Numbered from the stretch's first letter, positions 18,146 through 27,529 are shown. The stretch: DNA of 64,000 nt from Actinomycetales bacterium (GCA_015654475.1 JAATGV010000001.1:1-64000); one strand, 5' to 3'. A program made the numbers and translations. Notes: generated from the sequence alone by a model not told the origin.

Positions 18146-18708
18146 CTGCTGATGCGCTGGTTTACCGGCGGGTATTGCGTCGTGAGACCCACTCCGCCCG
18201 CACCGTGCCTGCAGTGATCCTCGCTGCGGTCCTTGCCCTATTACTGCTCGCGGCCCTTGTGGGCGGAGCATGGCTGCTCATCGACCAAGGGATGCGAGAA
18301 TCCGCGGCTACGGCGATGCAGGATGCCGTATCGGCGATCGACGTGGCCTCGACCGCGACCATCACCGGTGCAGTGCTTGTGGTGATCGCCGTGATTCTGA
18401 TCCTGTGTGCCCTGTTGCCAGGGCGGCGGGCACGTCACGGGCGAGTGGCAGACAGAATGGCTGTGCTCGTCGATGACGGGGTGCTCGCGGACGCGACCGC
18501 CAGCCACGTCGCCACGCAATGCGGCATCGACCGATCCCAAGTGTCAGCCACAGTCGGCCGGCGCTCCGTGTGGGTACGTGTGACACCGACAAGCGGACTG
18601 CCCGTGGACCAACAGATCGTATACGATGCGGCCTCAGAAGTGCTTTCGGGTGCAGGATTCGACGCTGCAGTGAAAGTGACCATCGCCCGCCGAGGGGTGG
18701 TGTCATGA
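18142..18708 (+). CDS. DUF6286-type membrane protein
   Basis: 188 residues with two transmembrane helices (VPAVILAAVLALLLLAALVG, and ATITGAVLVVIAVILILCAL) followed by a ~90-residue cytoplasmic domain with DGVLADATASHVATQCGIDRSQVSATVGRR. The layout matches the DUF6286 proteins that accompany actinobacterial Asp23 clusters. Overlaps both neighbours by 4 nt, so coupled translation is likely. The molecular function is unknown; anchoring of Asp23 proteins is the reasonable inference. Confidence 0.75.
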   Translation: MTADALVYRRVLRRETHSARTVPAVILAAVLALLLLAALVGGAWLLIDQGMRESAATAMQDAVSAIDVASTATITGAVLVVIAVILILCALLPGRRARHGRVADRMAVLVDDGVLADATASHVATQCGIDRSQVSATVGRRSVWVRVTPTSGLPVDQQIVYDAASEVLSGAGFDAAVKVTIARRGVVS

Positions 18709-19319
18709 ACGCCACCAACCGCGTCCTCAACAGAGCGCTACTTTTCATCGTCGGCATCATGCTTGCCGCAGTCGGTGCCGCAGCAATGCTCACCGCTGTT
18801 CGCCCGCCATGGGCGCAAGCAGCAGTGGCCGCCATCGCCGAATGGGTCGACAAGGCCGGTTCGGCTCTCGCCAGCTGGGGCCTCGACCTTTCCGGCGCCA
18901 CCGTGACACTCACTGCGGCGTGGATCGCGCTCGGTGTGATCCTGGTGCTGCTCATCCTGCTGATCGTGTTCATCGCAACCCGCGGAGGAGGAAAGACCAC
19001 GACTGTGCTGCAAGTGGACGCCGAGGACGGCACCGCACGAGTAGACCGGAATGTCGCAGACGCCGTGCTGGCCGGCACGCTACGCCGTCGGCCCGACGTG
19101 CTCTCCGCACACACCAGTTCGTACAGGGTCAAAGGCAAGCCCGCTATCAAACTCACCGTCGCGACGCGGCAGAACACACCCCTGCCACGCATCCTGCAAG
19201 CCACCGAAGACGCGGTCGCCGATTGGGACGCACTCGCCGGATCCGAGATACCGGTGGTGCTGCACCTGACTGGGCGAAGCCGGCTCGAACAGTGGCGCTC
19301 AGCTACACGGGTGCAGTAG
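18705..19319 (+). CDS. AmaP-like membrane anchor protein of the Asp23 cluster
   Basis: 204 residues from ATG 18705. A first helix (LLFIVGIMLAAVGAAAMLTA), a ~45-residue outer loop, a second helix (AAWIALGVILVLLILLIVFI), then a cytoplasmic domain (residues ~105-204) with TARVDRNVADAVLAGTLRRRPDVLSAH and IKLTVATRQNTPLPRI. This resembles AmaP, the membrane anchor of Asp23 in staphylococci, in topology and context. Overlaps the previous gene by 4 nt. Assignment rests mainly on topology and neighbourhood. Confidence 0.72.
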   Translation: MNATNRVLNRALLFIVGIMLAAVGAAAMLTAVRPPWAQAAVAAIAEWVDKAGSALASWGLDLSGATVTLTAAWIALGVILVLLILLIVFIATRGGGKTTTVLQVDAEDGTARVDRNVADAVLAGTLRRRPDVLSAHTSSYRVKGKPAIKLTVATRQNTPLPRILQATEDAVADWDALAGSEIPVVLHLTGRSRLEQWRSATRVQ

Positions 19320-19358
19320 CCCCCGTGGAAGAACGAGAGCAGAAAGGAGACAAAGCAT

Positions 19359-19520
19359 ATGCGTAAGAACCTCGCAATCGTCGTGATCCTTGTCGTCGCG
19401 TCCTACCTTGTCGGTGTGGAGTCCGCGAAGTCTCGTGGCAAGAACTACGAGGACCTCCGACACCAGATCGAACGAGTGTGGAAAACCTCAAAAGCGAAGA
19501 AGCCGCGGCGAAGGCGGTAG
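19359..19520 (+). CDS. Small single-helix membrane protein
   Basis: 53 residues: MRKNLAIVVILVVASYLVGV, a short polar region, and the very basic tail KAKKPRRRR. An AAGGAG site lies about 10 nt before ATG 19359. It is 39 bp after the AmaP-like gene and in the same direction. The N-terminal anchor and basic tail suggest a membrane protein that may touch nucleic acid or acidic lipid. No family recognised. Confidence 0.65.
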   Translation: MRKNLAIVVILVVASYLVGVESAKSRGKNYEDLRHQIERVWKTSKAKKPRRRR

Positions 19521-19645
19521 CCAACGCACAAGTTTACTGATCAGGCGCAAAGCCGCCTGTTCGGCACATGTCCTGACAGTGCAGTTTGCACGCAGGGACA
19601 ACGGTCTTCGACCCCCGAAGACCTGACGAGAAAGGAAAGAACGCT

Positions 19646-19819
19646 ATGAGCGAAGAGAACAAGATCAAGGCAGCAGCCGACAAAGTGACCGGCAAAGTCA
19701 AGGAAGCCGCCGGCCACATCACCAACAACGACAAGCTCGTTGCTGAAGGCAAGGCTGAACAGGCCAAGGGCCATATCAAGGATGCGGCGGAAGACGTCAA
19801 GGACGCATTCAAGAAGTAA
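19646..19819 (+). CDS. CsbD family stress protein
   Basis: 57 residues from ATG 19646 with AAGGAAAG upstream. The sequence MSEENKIKAAADKVTGKVKE, NNDKLVAEGKAEQAKGHIKD and a Lys-rich end is a typical CsbD domain: small, charged, helical. CsbD proteins are general-stress induced in many bacteria; their biochemical role is unclear. It lies within the Asp23 cluster, consistent with a common stress response. Confidence 0.93.
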   Translation: MSEENKIKAAADKVTGKVKEAAGHITNNDKLVAEGKAEQAKGHIKDAAEDVKDAFKK

Positions 19820-19922
19820 ATGCAAGGGGCGCGGGGCGGGCCGGAGCTACACGGCCCGCCCCAAACTCGGCTCAACAATCTGAACTCAACAAGATCAACA
19901 AGATCAACGGAAGGATACCCTC

Positions 19923-20186
19923 ATGGGTTTTTTCAGTTTTCTCCTCCTAGGCCTCATCGCCGGCGCAATCGCGAAACTCATCATCCCAGGCGACCAAGCC
20001 GGTGGATGGTTCGCCACTCTCCTGCTCGGCGTGATCGGAGCAATGCTTGGCGGATGGCTTGGCGGGATCATCTTCAACGTCAACTTGGAGTCCTTCTTCT
20101 CCCTGTCGACGTGGCTGCTCTCCATCGGTGGATCGGTAATCGTGCTGCTCATCTATGGTCTGATCACAGGGCGACGCGCCAAGTAA
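19923..20186 (+). CDS. GlsB/YeaQ/YmgE family membrane protein
   Basis: 87 residues with three hydrophobic segments: FFSFLLLGLIAGAIAKLIIPGDQ, then WFATLLLGVIGAMLGGWLGG, then STWLLSIGGSVIVLLIYGLI, ending in GRRAK. The GDQAGGWFATLLLGVIGAMLGG block is the signature of the transglycosylase-associated (YeaQ/GlsB) family. GGAAGG precedes the ATG. In enterococci glsB lies with gls24, matching the neighbours here. Confidence 0.92.
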   Translation: MGFFSFLLLGLIAGAIAKLIIPGDQAGGWFATLLLGVIGAMLGGWLGGIIFNVNLESFFSLSTWLLSIGGSVIVLLIYGLITGRRAK

Positions 20187-20289
20187 CGGCATTCGGAGGC
20201 AGTGTTTTGGCTCCAACGACAAAATTCTCTCCCCGCAAGGGGAAGGTATGAGAGGATGGGCACAATGCGCGGCAATTTTGCCGAACGTT

Positions 20290-20323
20290 GGCCCTCGCTG
20301 GAGAGGGCCCCTCGAGTGAGGGG
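20290..20323 (+). promoter_or_regulatory. Two overlapping hairpins at the sigma-factor ribosome site
   Basis: GGCCCTC (20290-20296) can pair with GAGGGCC (20303-20309), and CCCCTC (20308-20313) with GAGGGG (20318-20323). The second stem's right arm is the likely ribosome site, 8 nt before ATG 20332. The stems share two bases, so they would compete. A translational switch for the sigma factor is a hypothesis. Confidence 0.4.
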
Positions 20324-20331
20324 TACGGGGT

Positions 20332-20898
20332 ATGGATGGTGACCGGTTCAACGAAGCGTTGGAATCTGCTGACGATCGCATCGTCGCAGGCCGCGCTGCT
20401 GACGGTGACACTGCCGCCTTCGCCGTGCTGGTGCGCAGGTACACGCCAATGATGCGCGCCTACACACATCGAATCCTCTCCGGCAGCGCCGAGGTGGACG
20501 ACGTGGTGCAAGAATCGTTCATTACCGCCTGGCAGCGTCTACCCGAGTTAGATGACCCAGGTAAAGTGAAGAGCTGGCTGATGCGAATCTCCAGTCGCAA
20601 ATCCATCGATCGCGCCCGCGCACACCGACCCCACACCGATATCGACAACATCGACGCCCCAGCCCCAGCCCACAACACGCCACCCCAGCTCGCGGAAACA
20701 CAAGCTGGGGTGGCTGCGCTCGGTGCTGCCCTTCAGGAGCTTCCCGACGCCCAACGGGCGTGCTGGGTGCTTCGAGAACTCGGTGAATACGGATACGACG
20801 AGATCGCGCAAGAACTCGACTTGCCCACCTCCACAGTGCGAGGGCTGCTCGCCCGCGCGAGAAAACACATCCTCGTCCAGATGGAGCAGTGGCGATGA
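20332..20898 (+). CDS. ECF-type RNA polymerase sigma factor
   Basis: 188 residues. Region 2 (FAVLVRRYTPMMRAYTHRIL...AEVDDVVQESFITAWQRL) spans ~25-85 and region 4 (LPDAQRACWVLRELGEYGYDEIAQELDLPTSTVRGLLARARKHI) ~125-180, a standard sigma-70 group 4 layout. The next gene's start overlaps its stop (ATGA). Unusually, that gene encodes an Asp23-like protein rather than a recognisable zinc anti-sigma factor. It probably drives the stress cluster around it; no promoter was identified with certainty. Confidence 0.93.
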   Translation: MDGDRFNEALESADDRIVAGRAADGDTAAFAVLVRRYTPMMRAYTHRILSGSAEVDDVVQESFITAWQRLPELDDPGKVKSWLMRISSRKSIDRARAHRPHTDIDNIDAPAPAHNTPPQLAETQAGVAALGAALQELPDAQRACWVLRELGEYGYDEIAQELDLPTSTVRGLLARARKHILVQMEQWR

Positions 20899-21524
20899 CC
20901 GACAAACACGACACTCCCTCCGTGCAAAACCTCAAACTCGAGCCAGAAGACCTCGACGGACACACCCTTGAGGAGCTCACCGACTACCTCGCTGCCGGCC
21001 GCACGCCGCCCAACGCATCCATCGACGCATCCCCTGGATGCCAAATCGTGCTGGACGCCCTCGAACGGCTTCATGCGCTCACTCCGCAACTACTCGTCGA
21101 AGACGCCCAAGCGAAACCAGTCGATGAAGGGTGGGTACAAAAAATCCTCGCAGGCATCGCCCTCGATGCGAGAGCCGGACGCCGTATCCCCATTCCCACT
21201 CCCCTGCCACGCGCAGACCTCGGAATCACCGAAGGCGCCGTCCGCGGCCTGATCAGAGGCGCAGAAAGGGCGGTACCCGGCGCGGTCGTCGGCAGATGCC
21301 GCCTCGAAGGCGAAGTCACGCAGGAAGGGGCGCCCATCCATATCCTTATCGACGCGAGCGTTGCCTATGGCGAACCCATCCCAGACGTTGCACAACGGCT
21401 ACGCGCGGAAATCGCAGAACGACTGAGCGCCCACACACGGCTCAACATCACCGAAATCGATATCACGGTGTACGACATCCAAAAACTCCCCACACCCGTC
21501 GAAGATGACGGTGAGGATAAATAA
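20895..21524 (+). CDS. Asp23/Gls24-like protein coupled to the sigma factor
   Basis: 209 residues from ATG 20895 (4-nt overlap with the sigma stop). The N-terminal ~95 residues (TLEELTDYLAAGRTPPNASI, CQIVLDALERLHALTP) resemble the start of anti-sigma-type partners; the second half (LGITEGAVRGLIRGAERAVPGAVVGRC...IHILIDASVAYGEPIPDVAQRLRAEIAERL) looks like an Asp23 domain. This suggests a two-part protein linking the sigma factor to Asp23. That role is inferred from position; no His/Cys zinc motif is seen. Confidence 0.7.
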   Translation: MTDKHDTPSVQNLKLEPEDLDGHTLEELTDYLAAGRTPPNASIDASPGCQIVLDALERLHALTPQLLVEDAQAKPVDEGWVQKILAGIALDARAGRRIPIPTPLPRADLGITEGAVRGLIRGAERAVPGAVVGRCRLEGEVTQEGAPIHILIDASVAYGEPIPDVAQRLRAEIAERLSAHTRLNITEIDITVYDIQKLPTPVEDDGEDK

Positions 21525-21556
21525 AGAATGAAAGCGAGGATAGATGAGGGGAAGCG

Positions 21557-21928
21557 ATGAATAGTACAGACGATACGAGCCTGGCAGCAGACATCGAGGC
21601 CGCCACACGCGAAGTCCTCGGAGTAGCGGACGTGTACAGGGCAAGCCGCAGCAAGATGTCGCACATCATTGAGGCTGGGAGTCAACTGCTCGGCGTGCGC
21701 GACGAGGACGCACCACTTGTCACCGTGGTGCGCGGTACCCGCGCTGGCGCCGCCAAAGGCAAAGGAAGCCTTCAGATAGAGATCTCCGTCAGCATGTATG
21801 CAGACCGAAGCGCCGCCGAAAGCGCCGGGCGCATCCACCAATCCATCACCAGCCTGCTCGCGTCTCGCGGCGAACCCGACGCCGACATCCACATCACTGT
21901 CGTTCACTTAGACGAATCCACACAATGA
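21557..21928 (+). CDS. Hypothetical protein of the Asp23 cluster
   Basis: 123 residues with no transmembrane segment. ADIEAATREVLGVADVYRAS at the start and IEISVSMYADRSAAESAGRIHQSITSLLAS...DIHITVVHLD at the end follow the strand-helix-strand pattern of Asp23-type domains, so it may be a further diverged member. A ribosome site (GAGGGGAAG) precedes ATG 21557. It lies between the coupled Asp23-like gene and a lipid kinase gene, all rightward. Confidence 0.6.
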   Translation: MNSTDDTSLAADIEAATREVLGVADVYRASRSKMSHIIEAGSQLLGVRDEDAPLVTVVRGTRAGAAKGKGSLQIEISVSMYADRSAAESAGRIHQSITSLLASRGEPDADIHITVVHLDESTQ

Positions 21929-21941
21929 AAGGACCGAGCAC

Positions 21942-22883
21942 ATGAACGCCACGCACGTCGGCATCGTCTGGAATCCCTCCAAGACCAGTAAGGAAGACCT
22001 CGAAACCGCTCTCAAGGATTCGATCGGTGACTCGGCACCACAAGTGTCGTGGTTCGAGACCAGCGAAGACGACCCCGGCCGCGAAGCCACTCAACGCGCA
22101 CTCGACGCGAGCGCCGATCTCGTGCTCGCCGCCGGCGGCGACGGCACAGTCCGCGCCGTCGCCGAACATCTCGCCAAGGCCGAGGCCGATGCAGAACTAG
22201 GAATCATCCCCCTCGGCACAGGGAACCTCCTCGCCCGCAACCTCGACATCCCGCTCAACGACCTGCCTGCCGCGTTCGCACACGCCCTCGACGGCAAAGC
22301 ACACCCGATCGACCTCGGCTGGGCCGAGATAGCGCGGCCCGACGGCACCGAACGCCACGCATTCGCGGTAATGGCAGGATTCGGCATCGACGCGCACATG
22401 ATCACCGAGACCAACGACGACCTCAAAGACAAGGCAGGATGGCTCGCCTACGTCGAGTCGCTCGGCCGCGCCGTATCCGCAAGCGAAATCATCACTATCC
22501 ATCTCTCGATTCCAGGACAAGACGCCGTGGAGGAGCAAGCTCACACCCTCATCGTCGGCAACTGCGGCACACTTCAAGGCGGAGTAACGCTACTGCCCGA
22601 CGCCGACCCGGCAGACGGCGAACTCGATCTGTTGATCCTCAACGCAGACGGGATCGGCGGGTGGATGGACACGCTACGGAACATGGTGTGGGACAACGGC
22701 ATCAAGCGGCTGTTCGGCACCAACGACACCGCAGAGAGCAGCGACAGCACCACCCACCAACGGATCACCGCGCTCACGATCGAACTCGACGAGCCGCGGG
22801 TATTCGAAGTCGACGGCGACGACCTCGGTGAGACAACCCGAATCGAGATCAGCATTCAGCCTGCCGCCATCCTCGTCCGCTAA
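21942..22883 (+). CDS. Diacylglycerol kinase-type lipid kinase
   Basis: 313 residues, full length for the DagK/YegS family that phosphorylates diacylglycerol or sphingoid lipids. The nucleotide-binding motif is AAGGDGTVRAVAEHL (near residue 65); PLGTGNLLARNL follows, and the C-terminal beta domain includes GWMDTLRNMVWDN and VFEVDGDDL. It starts 13 bp after the previous gene and so likely belongs to the stress cluster, suggesting that lipid turnover is part of the response. Substrate cannot be fixed from sequence. Confidence 0.9.
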   Translation: MNATHVGIVWNPSKTSKEDLETALKDSIGDSAPQVSWFETSEDDPGREATQRALDASADLVLAAGGDGTVRAVAEHLAKAEADAELGIIPLGTGNLLARNLDIPLNDLPAAFAHALDGKAHPIDLGWAEIARPDGTERHAFAVMAGFGIDAHMITETNDDLKDKAGWLAYVESLGRAVSASEIITIHLSIPGQDAVEEQAHTLIVGNCGTLQGGVTLLPDADPADGELDLLILNADGIGGWMDTLRNMVWDNGIKRLFGTNDTAESSDSTTHQRITALTIELDEPRVFEVDGDDLGETTRIEISIQPAAILVR

Positions 22884-22991
22884 CCCATTCGCCATTCTCG
22901 GCGCCGGCCGCGCTCTCGCGTCACGCGGCCGCGCTATAGTGCGCATAGCGCCACCATAGGGGCGGCGCTGTCCGACGAAAGCGAAATCTTA

Positions 22992-23651
22992 GTGAACACC
23001 TCAGCATCAGCGCCAAGCTCTGCTCCAGCAACCGAATCGCCATCCACTCCACAGCAACCACAGCACCCGCGCAGCATCGCCGTATTCTGCGGCTCAGCTT
23101 CCGGCACGCGTCCGCAATACGCCGCAGCGGCAAACGCCCTCGGCACACTGCTGGCACAGCGCGACATCCGTCTCGTATACGGCGGCGGTCAAGTCGGCAT
23201 GATGGGTCTTGTCGCCGACGCGGCGCTCGCTTCCGGTGGCGCCGTCACCGGCGTGATCCCCACGGCGCTGTTCGACAAAGAACTCGGACACGCCGGCGTC
23301 AGCGACCTGCGGGTGGTCGAGACAATGCACGAACGCAAACTCGTCATGAGCAATGAGGCCGATGCGTTCATCGCGCTACCCGGCGGACCAGGCACGCTCG
23401 AAGAGATCACCGAACAGTGGACATGGGCACAACTCGGCTACCACAACAAGCCATGCGCGCTCGTCAACGTCGAAGGCTACTTCGACACCCTCGTCGCACA
23501 AATTCGCCACATGGTCGACGAAGGCTTCGTGAGCGAGGCACACGCTCGCATGGTCATCGTCGAGACGACACCCGAGCGAGCATTGCACGCGATCGAGAAT
23601 TATCACGCCCCGGCAAGCAAATGGGCGGGCCGCTCAATCACGATGCGCTAG
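22992..23651 (+). CDS. LOG family protein (nucleoside 5'-monophosphate phosphoribohydrolase)
   Basis: 219 residues, GTG start at 22992. The Rossmann-like core has VFCGSASGTRPQYAA, VYGGGQVGMMGLVAD and the signature PGGPGTLEEITE. Such enzymes release the base from (cytokinin-type) nucleoside monophosphates; the bacterial housekeeping substrate is often unknown. The first ~30 residues are Ser/Pro-rich and probably not part of the fold. It is separated by 108 bp from the lipid kinase and convergent with the P-type ATPase. Confidence 0.92.
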   Translation: MNTSASAPSSAPATESPSTPQQPQHPRSIAVFCGSASGTRPQYAAAANALGTLLAQRDIRLVYGGGQVGMMGLVADAALASGGAVTGVIPTALFDKELGHAGVSDLRVVETMHERKLVMSNEADAFIALPGGPGTLEEITEQWTWAQLGYHNKPCALVNVEGYFDTLVAQIRHMVDEGFVSEAHARMVIVETTPERALHAIENYHAPASKWAGRSITMR

Positions 23652-23834
23652 ATCGAAAGAACGACGCGCTCAGGGGAGGCGCGACGCGCAGGGCCGAAGG
23701 CTCAGTCGATACGCGATTCAGACGCCCGCGCGATGTTTTCAGCGCAATCACGGCCGCGCGATGTTCCTTGTGTCAAGAGATCGCGAACTGAACAGCACTT
23801 ACAGCGAGCGACACGCGACGACACCGCCACGCCA

Positions 23835-26519
23835 TTACGCAGTGAGCTGACCGCGCTTGCGGCCCAACACCTTGACCGCCTCGACCAGCGCGAAGACGAC
23901 CAACCCCATGACAATGGGGAGAGCCCATCCCATGAACCCAAGGGCCGCCGAGCCGAACAAAGTGTGCATCACCGGCACATACACGAAGATCACCTGAAAT
24001 ACGACGAGCACGCCAACTGCAGCCCAGATCACCCAGTTGCCTTCAAAAACCCGGAAAGTGAAACTCGACGATGACAAGAACCGGCAGTTGAACAAGTAAA
24101 ACAGTTGCCCGAACGCGAGCGTCTGCACGGCGATGGTCTGGCTCTCGGCAAGCCCTGCGCCCTGTCCCTGCGCAAAGAAGAACGTGAACAAAGTCGCCCC
24201 GGCAATGAGCAACGACACCACCAACACATGTGCGAGGGCAAACCCAGGCAGAATCGATCCGCCCGGTTTGCGAGGCATCCGGGCCATGATGTCCGGCTCG
24301 GCAGGTTCGTATGCGAGGGCGAGTGAGAGCGTAATGGCGGTGACCATGTTGATCCACAGCACCTGAGTCGGCTGCAAAGGCAAAGTGAACCCGAACAGCA
24401 CTGCTAGCAAGATCACGAGCGACTGCGCGCCATTCGTCGGCAACAGAAACACGACAGATTTGCGCAAGTTGTCGTAGATTCGCCGGCCCTCTTCGACCGC
24501 GCGTTCGATCGACGCGAAGTTGTCGTCGGCAAGCACAATCTCGGCGGCCTCCTTTGTCGCCTCGGTGCCCTTGATACCCATCGCGACCCCGACATCCGCC
24601 TTGCGCAGTGCGGGTGCATCATTGACACCGTCACCCGTCATCGAGACAACCTCGCCCTTGGCCTGCAGCGCGGAGACGATGCGGATCTTATGCTCGGGGC
24701 TGGTGCGTGCAAACACGTTCACGCCCTGCACCACGGCCTTCAGCTTCTCCTGGCTCATCTCCGCCAACTCTGCGCCGGTCAGAACCGCCACATCCCCTTC
24801 GCCGACAATGCCCATCTGGCGGGCAATCGCGACCGCGGTTCCCGCGTGGTCACCGGTGATCATCTTCACGCCGATGCCGGCAGCGTGACACTTTGCGATC
24901 GCCTCAATGGCTTCGGGCCGCGGCGGATCAATGATGCCGACCAGCCCGCGAAAAGTAAGGCCGGCCGCGATGTCCTTGTCTTTGAGCTTGTGCGCACCTG
25001 CGCCGGCCGGAAGCGATGCTGCCGCCAAAACGCGGAGACCCTGATCGCTCAACTCGTCGATCTTCTGTTGCCAATAGTCGCGTTCGAGCGGCTTGACTTT
25101 TCCATTCGGGCTGAGCTGCTGGATGCTGCGGTCCAGAAGGCGGTCTGGCGCACCTTTGACGAGAATCACCATCTCTCCCGTTGCCGACTTGCTCAACGTA
25201 GCCATGTACTTGTTCGCGGAGTCGAACGGCAGAACGGCGACGCGCTCGTACTCGTCTGCGGCAAAACCCGCCTTTACGCCGAGGGTGCGCAACGCCCCTT
25301 CGGTCGGCTCACCGACGATAGTCCACCGACCTTCGTCGTTCTGGGCAAGCTGGGCATCGTTGCACACGGCCATCGACTCGATGACCGCGCGCAAATCCGG
25401 AAAACCGTTCAAGGTGATCTCAGCGCCGGTCAGCGAAATGTCCCCCACAGGCTCATAGCCAGTCCCCGAGACGTCGAACGAGCGCTTGCCCGTCACGACG
25501 ACGGTCGCCGTCATCTCATTCTTGGTGAGGGTTCCCGTCTTATCCGAGCAGATCGTCGTGACTGAGCCGAGCGTCTCGACTGCGGTGAGCTGCCGAGTTA
25601 TGGCATTGCGTTTCGCCATCGACTGCACCCCAAGCGCGAGCGTGATCGTCACAAGAGCGGGCAGGCCCTCAGGAATCGCAGCGACAGCGAAACCGATCGC
25701 CGCGGAGACAATCTCATCGACATCGAACTCGTGCACGTACCGCCCGATGAGCACCATCACCGCGGCCATGCCCAAGATCGCCACCGAGAGCTGTGTGCCG
25801 AATTTGCGCAACTGCTTCGTCAACGGCGTCTCAAGGCTGTCAACGTTCGAAATCATCGTCTGAATCGCGCCGATCTCGGTGCCAGACCCCGTGGCCGTGA
25901 CCACTCCCTCAGCCTGACCCGCGGTGACGATGGTGCCGGAGAACAGCATGGAAGTGCGATCGCCAATCCCTGCATCGGCATCCACCGCCTTCACCGACTT
26001 CGATGCAGGCACAGACTCGCCAGTCAGCGCGGCCTCTTCGACGCGCAACGAAGTGGAAGTGATGAGACGAATATCGGCAGGAACCTTGGCACCAGGGCCA
26101 ACCCGCACGATGTCGCCAGGCACAACACTGTCTGCGGCAATCGTGGCCCAACTGCCATCGCGCAGCACCTGCGCATCCGCCGAAAGCATGTTGCGGATGC
26201 CATCGATCGCCTTCTCGGCGCGACCCTCCTGCAGAAAACCGATCACCGAATTGATAATGGCGACCGCGATGATGATGGCGAAATCGATCCACTCGCCAAG
26301 CAGCGCCTTCAAGACAGCCGAACCGAGCAAGATATAGATGAGGATGTCATTGAAGAAACTCAAGAAAGCGAGCACCGGATTACGCTTCTTAGGCTCGGGC
26401 AGCTTGTTCGGGCCGAAACGTTCGAGTCGCACCTGCGCGTCGGCGCTACTCAGGCCGCCAGCATCGGCAGAAAGCTCGGCAAGTACGTCTGTGGGTGAGA
26501 GTGAATGGGGGCTCGCCAT
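23835..26519 (-). CDS. Type II cation-transporting P-type ATPase
   Basis: 894 residues: N-terminal cation-ATPase domain, TGES actuator loop ([10 protein letters not shown], ~160), [15 protein letters not shown] in M4, phosphorylation Asp in [13 protein letters not shown] (~326), hinge [20 protein letters not shown] (~630), and a six-helix C-terminal domain. The M6 segment reads [22 protein letters not shown], lacking the Asp that follows VT in typical Ca2+ pumps, so calcium specificity should not be assumed. Monocistronic, facing the LOG gene. Membrane-located cation export is the likely role. Confidence 0.92.
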   Translation of the reverse strand: MASPHSLSPTDVLAELSADAGGLSSADAQVRLERFGPNKLPEPKKRNPVLAFLSFFNDILIYILLGSAVLKALLGEWIDFAIIIAVAIINSVIGFLQEGRAEKAIDGIRNMLSADAQVLRDGSWATIAADSVVPGDIVRVGPGAKVPADIRLITSTSLRVEEAALTGESVPASKSVKAVDADAGIGDRTSMLFSGTIVTAGQAEGVVTATGSGTEIGAIQTMISNVDSLETPLTKQLRKFGTQLSVAILGMAAVMVLIGRYVHEFDVDEIVSAAIGFAVAAIPEGLPALVTITLALGVQSMAKRNAITRQLTAVETLGSVTTICSDKTGTLTKNEMTATVVVTGKRSFDVSGTGYEPVGDISLTGAEITLNGFPDLRAVIESMAVCNDAQLAQNDEGRWTIVGEPTEGALRTLGVKAGFAADEYERVAVLPFDSANKYMATLSKSATGEMVILVKGAPDRLLDRSIQQLSPNGKVKPLERDYWQQKIDELSDQGLRVLAAASLPAGAGAHKLKDKDIAAGLTFRGLVGIIDPPRPEAIEAIAKCHAAGIGVKMITGDHAGTAVAIARQMGIVGEGDVAVLTGAELAEMSQEKLKAVVQGVNVFARTSPEHKIRIVSALQAKGEVVSMTGDGVNDAPALRKADVGVAMGIKGTEATKEAAEIVLADDNFASIERAVEEGRRIYDNLRKSVVFLLPTNGAQSLVILLAVLFGFTLPLQPTQVLWINMVTAITLSLALAYEPAEPDIMARMPRKPGGSILPGFALAHVLVVSLLIAGATLFTFFFAQGQGAGLAESQTIAVQTLAFGQLFYLFNCRFLSSSSFTFRVFEGNWVIWAAVGVLVVFQVIFVYVPVMHTLFGSAALGFMGWALPIVMGLVVFALVEAVKVLGRKRGQLTA

Positions 26520-26587
26520 GTCACCTATCTTTCCATGCCGGCCGCGGCTCGCCGACCAACCTCCGCGATGTTGCCGATCGACAAGCC

Positions 26588-27529
26588 TCAGAACGCCGGC
26601 CGACCGCCGCTAACGGCCACGGCACGAGCCGAGAGAAGCGCACCCCGCTCCGCCGATTCCTGAACGCTGCGGCCCGAGACAAGAGCAGCCATGAAACCAG
26701 CAGCATAGGCATCCCCCGCGCCAGTCGGATCGACCACAGCCGCGGCGGGAGCGGCCTCGACCTCGAACACCCCTTCCCCGGCAGCGACAAGGCTGCCATG
26801 CGAGCCCAGCGTCATCGCCACTGTGTCGAAATGCTCCCGAAGGGCGCGAAGCGCCCAAGAAGTGTGGCCCGCGCCCGTCAGTTCCAGTGCCTCATCGGCA
26901 TTCGGGAAGACAACATCCGCTCCAGCGATCGCGTCCAGAAACCGAGCGGCGCCATACTTCCCGATACCGCTTGCCGAAGCCGGGTCGACCGAAACCATCA
27001 GCCCGCGTTCGTGCGCATCGGCGACCAGAGACGCGACCTCCGCGCCACTCTCGCCATCGGACCCGAACAACGAATACCCGGTCAGGTGCAGCGCTGCCGC
27101 ACCGTCAAGGATGTGGCGGTCGACAAGCCGAGGAAACATCGCGGCATTCGCACCACGATCAGTCAGCATGTCACGCCTCCCCTCCACAGCATCGAGGATG
27201 AGCACGATGCGGCCCGTCGGAAGCAACGCGTCGCGAAGCAGCCGTGCATCCACGCCATAGCCGGAAAAAATCCGCTTATGCTGCTCGGCATCCTCGGCAG
27301 CGACCCGGCCGACGAAAGTGACATCCACCAACCCGGTCTCCGCCATCCAGCACGCCGCATTCGACGCCGATCCACCCGGCCGCACCACAATCGATGACGG
27401 CGTGTCGGTGTCTGGAGAAATCGGGCCAGAAGGGGTGACGAGGATATCGTCGATGACGTCGCCGACGACAACGATCCGCGGGCGCCCCACCGGCGCACCA
27501 GCAAATTCGCCGAACGTCAGATCAGGCAT
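26588..27529 (-). CDS. psuK: PfkB-family kinase, probable pseudouridine kinase
   Basis: 313 residues from ATG 27529, chosen because it overlaps the end of psuG by 8 bp and gives a family-typical N-terminus (RPRIVVVGDVIDDIL). PfkB signatures: GGSASNAACWMAETG near residue 50 and DPTGAGDAYAAGFMAAL near the C-terminus with the catalytic Asp. The PfkB family has many sugar and nucleoside substrates; pseudouridine is inferred from its overlap with the glycosidase gene. It would phosphorylate pseudouridine for PsuG. Confidence 0.88.
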   Translation of the reverse strand: MPDLTFGEFAGAPVGRPRIVVVGDVIDDILVTPSGPISPDTDTPSSIVVRPGGSASNAACWMAETGLVDVTFVGRVAAEDAEQHKRIFSGYGVDARLLRDALLPTGRIVLILDAVEGRRDMLTDRGANAAMFPRLVDRHILDGAAALHLTGYSLFGSDGESGAEVASLVADAHERGLMVSVDPASASGIGKYGAARFLDAIAGADVVFPNADEALELTGAGHTSWALRALREHFDTVAMTLGSHGSLVAAGEGVFEVEAAPAAAVVDPTGAGDAYAAGFMAALVSGRSVQESAERGALLSARAVAVSGGRPAF

